From the NCBI GenBank assembly GCA_041476545.1, contig JBGOTP010000361.1, forward strand, positions 1 to 5,180: a DNA stretch of 5,180 nucleotides. The letters run 5' to 3'. The notes under the pieces are model-generated. The model saw only the letters and a list, made by a program, of their open reading frames with translations. It was not told the DNA's origin and made no database searches. Every line of letters begins with the position of its first letter. The stretch's first letter is position 1. Made by a program: the position numbers and the translations under genes. This DNA is from JBGOTP01 sp041476545. Its GTDB lineage: Bacteria; Acidobacteriota; Vicinamibacteria; Vicinamibacterales; CAVVIG01. Positions 1 to 5,071 of this stretch are shown piece by piece.

Positions 1-61
1 CGGGCGGTGGTGGTGGGAAGAGGAAACCAAGAAGGAATGCGGCCTCCACGCGAGTTCCCGG

Positions 62-88
62 CCAGATGACCAGACGACCAGATGACCA
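62..88. repeat. short tandem octamer repeat (CCAGATGA-type), three copies
   Basis: Three consecutive 8-base units read CCAGATGA, CCAGACGA and CCAGATGA, followed by a partial CCA. The units differ at one base. The repeat lies just beyond the stop of the minus-strand glutaredoxin-like gene. I see no gene in bases 1-98; the rest is mixed purine-rich spacer. Short tandem arrays like this usually arise by replication slippage, and no function is implied by the sequence. Confidence 0.7.
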
Positions 89-98
89 CATTGGCCGA

Positions 99-425
99 TC
101 AGATGCCCCCGACCTCGTCCGCATCGATGGCCTGCGCCTGCTGCGCGGCCGTGACGGTCGCGTCGAGGCGCTCCCGCACCAACTGCAGCACGCTCACATA
201 GACGGCCTCGCCTCGCTCGTCCCGCACCACGAAGAAGGGGGCCCGCTCCACACCAAGCCGCTGGCCGATCACCATGCCAGGGCTGGCGGCGTCGTCCTCC
301 TGCGCCCACACAATTTCGTCAATGCGCGACCAGAATCCGCGCGCCTCCAAGTGCGCCGTCGCCTCCTGGCACTTGCGGCACTCGGTGCCGTCCGCCAGCC
401 GCTTCTTGACCATGGTGATGTGCAT
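99..425 (-). CDS. glutaredoxin/thioredoxin-like small redox protein (CRKC)
   Basis: This 108-residue protein has no signal peptide, so it is probably cytoplasmic. It has the layout of a minimal thioredoxin fold. A first strand (HITMVKK) leads to a CxxC redox motif, C16-R-K-C19. A helix follows (EATAHLEARG), then an IDEIVWA strand, and an APFFVV segment in which P63 sits where thioredoxin folds carry the cis-proline facing the active site. A final helix follows (SVLQLVRERL). The family catalyses dithiol/disulfide exchange; the specific partner cannot be told from here. The start at 425 is preferred over the internal Met at residue 5 because a GAGGGAG Shine-Dalgarno lies 9 bases upstream. The preceding gene's frame overlaps the first 107 bases, but both shifted frames hit stops at 450-457. 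This gene therefore starts independently rather than as a fusion. The last ~15 residues, rich in A, Q and D, look disordered. Confidence 0.8.
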   Translation of the reverse strand: MHITMVKKRLADGTECRKCQEATAHLEARGFWSRIDEIVWAQEDDAASPGMVIGQRLGVERAPFFVVRDERGEAVYVSVLQLVRERLDATVTAAQQAQAIDADEVGGI

Positions 426-1377
426 ATCCGGACGCTCCCTCTTGTCCGATCATGTCACGGGACCCGGCCGCGCGCATTCCCTGGCCCGACGTGAACGCAT
501 TCGAAGCGATCGAAGCCACTGACCCATATTTCCTGTAATCAGAATATTCGCTCACTTGCTCCAGCTTCATCGTCTTCACCAGGAGAAGCTTGGCGCTTCC
601 GGTCAGGCGCGTCTCGACCGGCAGCCAGATCTCACCATTGACCTTCCGCCGATGGAACAATCCACGGCTGCCTTTGGCGAGCCTGGCAATGAAACCCATG
701 ACGAGAGGAACCGTGTCGATGGCTTCCACGTCCAGCTGCGCCAGCTCGAAATCGTCCTCAGTGACCCAGGCCTGTGCCCGGAACTTCTTCAGTAGCTTCC
801 CCTCGTCGGTGTGAGGCCTATAGTCGGGCTTTGGATCGAGGTGCAACGCGATCGTTGAGCGCCCGTCGATGATCTCCCTTCCGAGCATGCGAATGGCATA
901 CAGGGCAAAGACCTCGTCCACGAGCGCCTGCTCATCGCGGTCGGCATCTGCCCGCTTCCGTGCGCGCTTCTCGCGCGCGCTTTCACCTTCATTCCGAAGC
1001 CTGGCCGCCCACGTGTTCTGCTTCTCCGCCTGCTCGCGGTCTTCCTTCTCGAGCGTCCGGCGATCGACAGGCACGTCATCAACCGACAGGAGTCGCTCGT
1101 ACGTGAGATCCGGTTCGACCGAAGGGTGAACCTCGAGTACTTTGATGTTTTGCTTGACGATGGCGCCATGGCTGTCGCGATCGTAGCGGGTCCGCTTCTC
1201 GGTGTACACGTACTGGCTCAACAGAACACGATCCCGATGGAGGTACTTCCGCGCCTCGTTGAGAAAGGTGGTCTGATCGGGCAGCGGGCGAGTGCCCTGC
1301 GCTCGGAGCGGACCGATGGCTTGCAGGAGAGCAACGGCAAAACCCGTAACAGCAGCGACCTTCGTCACCATACGCAT
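319..1377 (-). CDS. exported LolA-like (outer-membrane lipoprotein-sorting-like) protein with abnormal 3' extension
   Basis: This 352-residue frame begins with a clear Sec signal peptide: basic MRMVTK, a hydrophobic core to about residue 22, and a PLRAQ cleavage region near residue 26. Residues 35-100 are mixed beta and charged. Residues 106-150 are very rich in E, K and R and probably form a long helix or coiled coil. Residues 155-285 contain alternating strands (GREIIDGRSTIAL, KFRAQAWVTEDDFELAQLDVE, KVNGEIWLPVETRL, EQVSEYSDYRKY), a pattern seen in LolA/LolB-like half-barrels that hold lipid or lipoprotein acyl chains in the periplasm. The fold call is by resemblance only. Related proteins normally end a few residues after the YSDYRK-type segment. 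Here the frame continues about 65 residues, and the last 35 are simply the shifted reading of the glutaredoxin-like gene. The start at 1377 is supported by GAGGT 9 bases upstream. An AT-rich CAATATTG palindrome at 1394-1401 may belong to the promoter. Confidence 0.7.
   Translation of the reverse strand: MRMVTKVAAVTGFAVALLQAIGPLRAQGTRPLPDQTTFLNEARKYLHRDRVLLSQYVYTEKRTRYDRDSHGAIVKQNIKVLEVHPSVEPDLTYERLLSVDDVPVDRRTLEKEDREQAEKQNTWAARLRNEGESAREKRARKRADADRDEQALVDEVFALYAIRMLGREIIDGRSTIALHLDPKPDYRPHTDEGKLLKKFRAQAWVTEDDFELAQLDVEAIDTVPLVMGFIARLAKGSRGLFHRRKVNGEIWLPVETRLTGSAKLLLVKTMKLEQVSEYSDYRKYGSVASIASNAFTSGQGMRAAGSRDMIGQEGASGYAHHHGQEAAGGRHRVPQVPGGDGALGGARILVAH
435..443 (-). promoter_or_regulatory. Shine-Dalgarno of the glutaredoxin-like gene
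   Basis: On the minus strand this reads AAGAGGGAG, ending 9 bases before the ATG at 425. It lies inside the upstream reading frame, so translation of the small gene may be coupled to that of its larger neighbour. It decides the start at 425 over the ATG four codons further in. Confidence 0.6.
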
Positions 1378-1386
1378 GCTGCGCTG

Positions 1387-1391
1387 ACCTC
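1387..1391 (-). promoter_or_regulatory. Shine-Dalgarno deciding the 1377 start
   Basis: GAGGT on the minus strand lies 9 bases before the ATG at 1377. The alternative ATG two codons later would have a spacing of 15, so 1377 is favoured. Confidence 0.55.
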
Positions 1392-1413
1392 ACCAATATT
1401 GTGGCACATGATC

Positions 1414-1470
1414 AGGAGGGCAGGCGGGGCGGGTAAGGCAGGCAGGGCAAGCTGGGCCGGGCCGGCTGCT
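1414..1470. repeat. G-rich low-complexity spacer with GGCAGG-like units
   Basis: The plus strand carries a run of G tracts separated by one to eleven bases, including GGAGGG, CGGGGCGGG and repeated GGCAGG or CAGGG units. It separates the toxin remnant from the start of the LolA-like gene. It could fold as a G-quadruplex on the plus strand, which is the template strand for the minus-strand gene, but this is not testable by reading. It also marks where the toxin remnant stops resembling a protein. Confidence 0.5.
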
Positions 1471-1479
1471 GACTACGCG

Positions 1480-1585
1480 CTGCGGTAGATCAAACAAATC
1501 GGTGAAGGCACGAACGTCGGCCCCGGCAGCCGCGAGCCGCGGGAACCTTCACGGTACCCAGGCACTCGTCTATGAAGATAACGAG
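1480..1585 (-). pseudogene. frameshifted remnant of a PIN-like toxin (DUF433 partner)
   Basis: Immediately after the DUF433 stop, the minus strand reads LVIFIDECLGTVKVPA from 1585 in one frame. From 1536, one base out of phase, it then reads LAAAGADVRAFTDLFDLPQR. Placed end to end, these two pieces give the typical start of DUF5615/VapC45-type PIN-like domains: a beta strand ending in an acidic residue, LG, VPxAL, AAGxDV and a TDxF segment. The break at about 1537 fits a one-base insertion or two-base deletion. No convincing start codon or Shine-Dalgarno is visible, and resemblance ends near 1480 where G-rich spacer begins. Intact relatives are ribonuclease-like toxins or toxin-like proteins encoded next to DUF433 antitoxins. 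The position directly behind a DUF433 gene strongly supports the reading. The piece is too short and broken to be active. Confidence 0.55.
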
Positions 1586-1592
1586 CGGCGGT

Positions 1593-1979
1593 TCAGGCGG
1601 CGTCGAGGTCGAGTTCGATGCGGACCGCTTCTTCGATTTCCGCGATCGTCCGCCTGAAGTCATGCGCAAGGTCCGCTAGCGACTCGCCAGCCTTGAATCG
1701 TTCGGCCACCTCAACAGTCGGAATACGAGAACCTTCAATCACGGGCCGGCCGGACGCCACGAGCGGATCGATGGCGATAATCCTCGGCTCGTTGGCCAAC
1801 TGTTCGACGGCGACTCTCTTGCGCGTCAGCGGGAAGAGACGCACGATGCCTCGAATGTCGCGGTCGATCCGCTTCAAATGAGCGTCCATCACCTGTCGCA
1901 TCGCGAGTTGACCCTCCCGGGACGCGTTGATCAGCTCACCGTACTTCCGGACGAACACATTGAGGCCGTCCGTGAACAT
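1593..1979 (-). CDS. DUF433 antitoxin-like protein, apparently N-terminally truncated
   Basis: From the Met at 1979 this is 128 residues. Residues 66-121 are a recognisable DUF433 domain: RIIAIDPLVASGRPVIEGSR, then IPTVEVAERFKAGES, LADLAHDF and AEIEEAVRIEL. This is the small helical DNA-binding-like domain found in VapB-type antitoxins. Residues 1-55, with TDG, LINASREGQLAMR, AHLKRID and RLFPLTR, match the linker that in one DUF433 subfamily follows an N-terminal MerR-like HTH domain. No such HTH is encoded upstream. The frame stays open to 2339 but there it is only antisense to the hydrolase gene and looks non-protein-like. There is no usable Shine-Dalgarno before 1979; the GAAGAG abutting the ATG is too close. 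A partner PIN-like toxin remnant follows directly. I infer a degraded antitoxin: the reading frame is real, but expression is doubtful. Confidence 0.6.
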   Translation of the reverse strand: MFTDGLNVFVRKYGELINASREGQLAMRQVMDAHLKRIDRDIRGIVRLFPLTRKRVAVEQLANEPRIIAIDPLVASGRPVIEGSRIPTVEVAERFKAGESLADLAHDFRRTIAEIEEAVRIELDLDAA

Positions 1980-1988
1980 CTCTTCATG

Positions 1989-2114
1989 GGCAGGCCCTAC
2001 TTCTGGATTCTCGGTGGTCGCATGCGCTGGGTGCCGCCGGGGACCTACACCTGGCTTCAAGGCCTTCAACCCATCGCGCGGGTCGGGTCGATGTTCGTCT
2101 ACCGGCTGCCCTAG
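1989..2114 (+). pseudogene. 3'-terminal fragment of a GT39/PMT-like membrane glycosyltransferase
   Basis: The plus-strand frame ending at the TAG 2112-2114 encodes YFWILGGR, then VPPGTYTWLQGLQPIAR and VGSMFVYRLP at the very end. The PGTY segment, a WL, a P-x-A-R-x-G and a terminal S-x-FVYRL pattern resemble the periplasmic C-terminus of dolichyl-phosphate-mannose-type (GT39-like) glycosyltransferases, which often end in P-A-R-I-G-Y-S-I-F-V-Y. Compared with such ends, a stretch between PGTY and WL seems deleted. No membrane segments or start signals precede it: upstream of about 1989 the same frame is antisense to the DUF433 gene. I read it as a stranded gene tail left by a deletion or insertion. 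The match is by eye, so a chance reading is possible. Confidence 0.4.
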
Positions 2115-2130
2115 AAGAGCGTTGAGGGTG

Positions 2131-2136
2131 TAGCAT
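2131..2136 (+). promoter_or_regulatory. possible -10 element of the hydrolase operon
   Basis: TAGCAT lies 31 bases before the ATG of the hydrolase gene, in the only spacer between the glycosyltransferase relic and the operon. It is embedded in TAGCATCGGC, which closely matches TAGAATCCGC in front of the permease gene at the window's right edge. No good -35 is visible at the expected distance. Confidence 0.3.
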
Positions 2137-2166
2137 CGGCTCGGAGCAATTAGGACGGAGGTCAGC

Positions 2167-3093
2167 ATGAACATGGACCCCTTCGGACGACGCGACTTTT
2201 TCAAGAAGATGACGGTGCTCGGTGTGGCCGCTGGATTCGGCTTGAAGACGCCGTACGATCCGCGCGCGACCTTCGACGTCACGGTCAGCGAGGTCGAATA
2301 CCGTCGCACGAAGGCCGGGCGGGCACTGCTCGCCCGCATCTATCGGCCGACTGGTGCGGGACCCTTCCCGGCGCTGCTCGATCTTCATGGTGGCGCGTGG
2401 AACACCAAGGACCGCAAGGCCGAAGAGCCGATGGATCGTGCGATCGCGGCGAGCGGCGTGCTCGTCGTGGCCATCGACATGACGCTTGCGCCCGAAGCGC
2501 CGTACCCGGCGTGCGTGCAGGACGCCAATTTCGCCGTGCGCTGGCTCAAATCGAAAGCGGCGTCGTGGAACGGCGACGGGTCGAACGTCGGCGTGTACGG
2601 CAGCTCGAGCGGCGGTCACGTCGCCGAACTCCTGGCCATGCGCCCCCGCGATGCGCGCTACAACGCGATTCCGCTGCGCGGCGCGCCGAAAGTCGATGCC
2701 ACGATCGCCTACGTCGCGATGCGCTCGCCGATCAGCAACCCGTTGGCGCGCTTCCAGAACGCGGAGACACTCAAGCGCGACGCGATGATGAAGAACCACA
2801 CCACCTTCTTCCAGCCGTGGGACACCATCCACGAGAGCAATCCGCAGGAGATCCTCGAGCGCCACGAAGCCGTCACGATGGTGCCGTTCCTCATCATGCA
2901 GGGCGCGCTCGACGACAATATGCTCCCGGCGATTCAGGAGAAATTCGCCAAGGCGTACAAGGCGGCCGGCGGCGACATCCAGTACCAGCTATTCGAGGGC
3001 TGCGAACACGAGTGGGTCGCCACGCCGGGGCCGCAAACCGACCGCGCGCGCGAGATGGTCAAGGCGTTCATCGCGCGTCACTGGCACACGTAA
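2167..3093 (+). CDS. Tat-exported alpha/beta hydrolase (HSL/BD-FAE-type esterase)
   Basis: This 308-residue protein, a usual length for the family, begins with a twin-arginine signal: G7-R-R-D-F-F-K-K14, then a hydrophobic stretch to about residue 26. Folded-state export to the periplasm or membrane anchoring is likely; no clear AxA cleavage site follows. The catalytic core is complete. HGGAW (74-78) forms the oxyanion-hole motif, G145-S-S-S147-G-G carries the nucleophile Ser147, D250 in LDDNMLP is the acid, and H281 in CEHEW is the base. APEAPYPACVQDANFAVRWL is the typical HSL/carboxylesterase helix region. The nucleophile elbow is GSSSGG rather than the common GDSAGG. Such enzymes hydrolyse carboxylic esters; the substrate is unknown. 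The start is set by GGAGG at 2157-2161, 5 bases before the ATG. The next gene starts 16 bases after the stop and shares a similar leader, so the two are very likely co-transcribed. Confidence 0.88.
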   Translation: MNMDPFGRRDFFKKMTVLGVAAGFGLKTPYDPRATFDVTVSEVEYRRTKAGRALLARIYRPTGAGPFPALLDLHGGAWNTKDRKAEEPMDRAIAASGVLVVAIDMTLAPEAPYPACVQDANFAVRWLKSKAASWNGDGSNVGVYGSSSGGHVAELLAMRPRDARYNAIPLRGAPKVDATIAYVAMRSPISNPLARFQNAETLKRDAMMKNHTTFFQPWDTIHESNPQEILERHEAVTMVPFLIMQGALDDNMLPAIQEKFAKAYKAAGGDIQYQLFEGCEHEWVATPGPQTDRAREMVKAFIARHWHT

Positions 3094-3109
3094 TTCAGGA
3101 GGCTCAGCC

Positions 3110-4801
3110 ATGCGATTCAAAGGCTTCATCGTGCTCGGCGTTGCCTTGGTGGCGATCGGCATCGTCGTCAACAATCACCCCGTGGCCGCCCAGGGGGCGA
3201 CGGCGCTCGCAGGTGGCGTAGCCTCGCCGCGGGAAGGCAAGATGGAGGGCGTCGTGGTCTCCGCCCGCCGCGAAGGCGCCATCTTCACGGTGTCCGTGGT
3301 GAGCGACAAAGACGGCGAATACGCCTTCCCGCGCGCGAACCTCGTGCCCGGCAAGTACAACGTCGCCATCCGCGCTGCCGGGTACGACCTCGTCTCGGCG
3401 CCGGCGGCCGAGGTCGTGGCTGGTAAGACGGCCACGCTGGATCTCAAGCTCGACAAGACCAAGGATCTGGCTTCGCAGCTCTCGACAGCCGAATGGATCG
3501 AGAGTGTGCCGGCGTCGCTCGAAGTGAAAGAGAAGATCACGCACCAGCTTCTGAGCTGCGCCTACTGCCACTCGCACGAGCGCATCATGAAGTCGCGGCA
3601 CAGCGCCGATGAGTTCTACAACATCATCCAGCGTATGGCGTCGTACTTCCCGGACGGCGCTGCGGTGAGCCGCGACGGCCGCGGTCGCGCGATCAAGAAC
3701 TCCCCGGCGGCGCAAAAGACGTTCGTCGACAACGACAACTGGGGCGTCGTTCCGGGCATTCCCAAGAAGGAGCTTGGACAGTACTTCGCGAGCTACAACC
3801 TCAGCGGAGGCCGCACGTCCTTCGCGTACGATCTGAAAACGCTGCCGCGCCCGACTGGCAAGGGCACCAAGGTCATCATCACGCAGTACGACATGCCGCG
3901 GAAGGACACCGTGCCGCACGACAGCGACCTCGATTCGAAGGGACGCCTGTGGTACGCCGACCAGAGCGCGCAGTTCATCGGGGTCTTCGATCCGAAAACG
4001 GAGTCGTTCAACGAGGTTCCGCTCCCGCCCGTCAATCCGGGCTCCGTGCCGGGCGCGTGGGACGTGCAAGTGGACAAGAACGACAACGTCTGGTTCCCGA
4101 TGCGCACGCCGGAGGGAGGGAACGCGTTGACGCGCTATGAGCCGGCCACCGGCAAGCTGACGTCGATCGCCGGCGCCGGCGGCCAGTTCCTTTCGTTCAA
4201 TCAAGCCGACGGATCGGTGTGGGCGGGCGCGACGAAGATCGACGTGAACACCGCCACGATCGCCGCCCGCTACAACCAGGGGCAGGCGACGAACGCGGCG
4301 CTCGTCCCGCCTGGCTCCGGCGGCTATCACAACGTCGTCGACTCGAAGGGGCGGACCTGGGTGGCGACCTACCGAGGTCCCGGCGGCGTCATCGGCTTCG
4401 ACACCGCGAAGAACGAAGTGATGTGGTTTTCGATCCCTGGCCTCGGCGCACGCCGCGGCAAGATCGACGCGAACGACGTCTACTGGTTTGGCGAGTACAT
4501 GACTGACAAGCTGAGCATGTTCGACACCAAGACCGGCAAGTCGCAGCGCTGGGATATGCGCAAGTGGTCGACGCCGTACACGTCCTCCGTACCTGACAAG
4601 AACGGCCGTGTCTATGCGCCGAGCAACATGACCGAGCGCCTCACGCGCCTCGACCCGAAAACCGGCGAGATGGTCGAGTACCTCATGCCGACCGACTTCG
4701 ACACCAAGAAGATCGCGATCGAGTCGAGGACGGACAAGATCGTGCTGTGGTTTGCCAACACGCGCAACGCTCGCGTGACGAAGGTCGAGCCGCTCGACTG
4801 A
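3110..4801 (+). CDS. exported carboxypeptidase-regulatory-like / CxxCH / Vgb-like beta-propeller protein
   Basis: This 563-residue protein has a Sec signal peptide (MRFKGF, hydrophobic 7-20, VAAQ near 25-28). Residues 42-115 form a carboxypeptidase-regulatory-like beta domain (GVVVSAR, DKDGEYAFPR, LVPGKYNVAIRAAGYD). Residues 140-235 hold one c-type heme motif, C150-A-Y-C-H154, followed by helical sequence in which M176 (QRMASYFP) is a plausible distal ligand. Residues 252-563 are a beta-propeller of about six recognisable blades with repeats like DSKGRLWYAD, DKNDNVWF, DSKGRTWVAT, ANDVYWFGE, DKNGRVYAP and FDPKTE/FDTKTG. These resemble virginiamycin B lyase (streptogramin lyase) and SMP-30/NHL propellers. 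Heme c attachment requires the periplasm, consistent with the leader. Resemblance to Vgb does not prove lyase activity: these propellers also act as binding modules. The start is supported by AGGAGG (3097-3102) with 7-base spacing. It is the second gene of an operon with the esterase. Spacer with a nested hairpin follows. Confidence 0.85.
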   Translation: MRFKGFIVLGVALVAIGIVVNNHPVAAQGATALAGGVASPREGKMEGVVVSARREGAIFTVSVVSDKDGEYAFPRANLVPGKYNVAIRAAGYDLVSAPAAEVVAGKTATLDLKLDKTKDLASQLSTAEWIESVPASLEVKEKITHQLLSCAYCHSHERIMKSRHSADEFYNIIQRMASYFPDGAAVSRDGRGRAIKNSPAAQKTFVDNDNWGVVPGIPKKELGQYFASYNLSGGRTSFAYDLKTLPRPTGKGTKVIITQYDMPRKDTVPHDSDLDSKGRLWYADQSAQFIGVFDPKTESFNEVPLPPVNPGSVPGAWDVQVDKNDNVWFPMRTPEGGNALTRYEPATGKLTSIAGAGGQFLSFNQADGSVWAGATKIDVNTATIAARYNQGQATNAALVPPGSGGYHNVVDSKGRTWVATYRGPGGVIGFDTAKNEVMWFSIPGLGARRGKIDANDVYWFGEYMTDKLSMFDTKTGKSQRWDMRKWSTPYTSSVPDKNGRVYAPSNMTERLTRLDPKTGEMVEYLMPTDFDTKKIAIESRTDKIVLWFANTRNARVTKVEPLD

Positions 4802-4958
4802 TCAGCGCGATCCGAGCCCTTTGTAGAGAAATCGCTGGACGCGTTGAGGGCCGGCGCGAGCCGTTCGACCGACGGCCCGCCGCCGGCATCTGCGCGCGCA
4901 GGCTCGATGGGCCCACTAACGCCACGAGCACGACGATCGGCACCCTGCGTTTTCTCAT
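4802..4958 (-). pseudogene. possible relic of a small minus-strand exported-protein gene
   Basis: From an ATG at 4958 the minus strand encodes a leader-like segment, MRKRRVPIVVLVALVG then SSLRAQ, which looks like a genuine Sec signal peptide and ends like that of the LolA-like protein. The frame then turns into Arg/Ser-rich, non-protein-like sequence that runs into the antisense of the propeller gene. One base out of phase, a second frame reads RVQRFLYKGLGSR and stops at 4804-4802, just beyond the neighbour's stop, as a real gene end might. No Shine-Dalgarno precedes 4958. It may be a gene with a large deletion and frameshift, or chance. I do not recognise a family. Confidence 0.25.
4850..4887. 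other. nested GC-rich hairpin 49 bases after the operon
   Basis: The outer arms GCCGGCG (4850-4856) and CGCCGGC (4881-4887) pair perfectly. Inside them GCCGT (4860-4864) pairs with ACGGC (4872-4876) around a 7-base loop. A perfect 12-base palindrome, CTGCGCGCGCAG, follows at 4890-4901. There is no T tract on either side, so it is not a standard intrinsic terminator. It could stabilise or help end the operon transcript, or be chance in GC-rich DNA. Confidence 0.35.
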
Positions 4959-5018
4959 GACGACAGGAGCACGGAGATCACGGCACAGGCGGCGCACCGT
5001 GGCGTCGAGAGGAGGTGC

Positions 5019-5054
5019 ATGGCACGCTATGCCGCGAAACGTGAGCGCCTCTAG
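5019..5054 (+). CDS. candidate 11-codon leader/mini-ORF ahead of the permease gene
   Basis: The ATG at 5019 is preceded by GAGAGGAGGT, the strongest Shine-Dalgarno-like string in the window, but only 3 bases separate AGGAGG from the ATG. The frame reads MARYAAKRERL and stops with TAG at 5052-5054, 17 bases before the permease start. It could be a leader peptide, a misplaced Shine-Dalgarno or coincidence. The putative -10 at 5055-5060 would put it outside the permease transcript. Confidence 0.2.
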   Translation: MARYAAKRERL

Positions 5055-5060
5055 TAGAAT
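5055..5060 (+). promoter_or_regulatory. possible -10 element of the permease gene
   Basis: TAGAAT, in the context TAGAATCCGC, lies 11 bases before the permease ATG. If used, transcription would begin about 4-5 bases before the ATG, giving an almost leaderless mRNA. This fits the lack of a Shine-Dalgarno right before that ATG. No clear -35 is seen. The ten bases resemble the element ahead of the hydrolase operon. Confidence 0.3.
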
Positions 5061-5071
5061 CCGCACCACTC

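Noticed and set aside
66..494. Plus-strand 142-codon frame opposite the glutaredoxin-like gene
   Set aside because: Its His/Arg-rich product has no recognisable pattern and is antisense to a CxxC thioredoxin-fold gene with a good Shine-Dalgarno.
1502..1552. Inverted repeat GTGAAGG/CCTTCAC enclosing CCGCG-AGC-CGCGG as a possible terminator
   Set aside because: It lies within the toxin-remnant coding sequence and has no T tract. The pairing is better explained by GC-rich coding sequence.
1980..2339. Extension of the DUF433 frame upstream to 2339
   Set aside because: Beyond about 2020 the sequence has no family-like features and runs antisense into the hydrolase gene's Tat leader. It is an accidental open frame.
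1984..2865. Minus-strand 293-codon frame opposite the hydrolase gene
   Set aside because: It has no start signal and no domain-like sequence, and its composition is that of an antisense shadow.
2397..3221. Plus-strand 274-codon frame inside the hydrolase gene
   Set aside because: It is out of phase with a hydrolase that has a complete catalytic triad, and its product is an Arg-rich shadow.
3104..4330. Long minus-strand open frame (408 codons) opposite the propeller gene
   Set aside because: Its product is Arg/Val/His-rich with no domain pattern. It is antisense to a gene with clear domains, a signal peptide and a Shine-Dalgarno, and high-GC codon bias readily creates such shadows.
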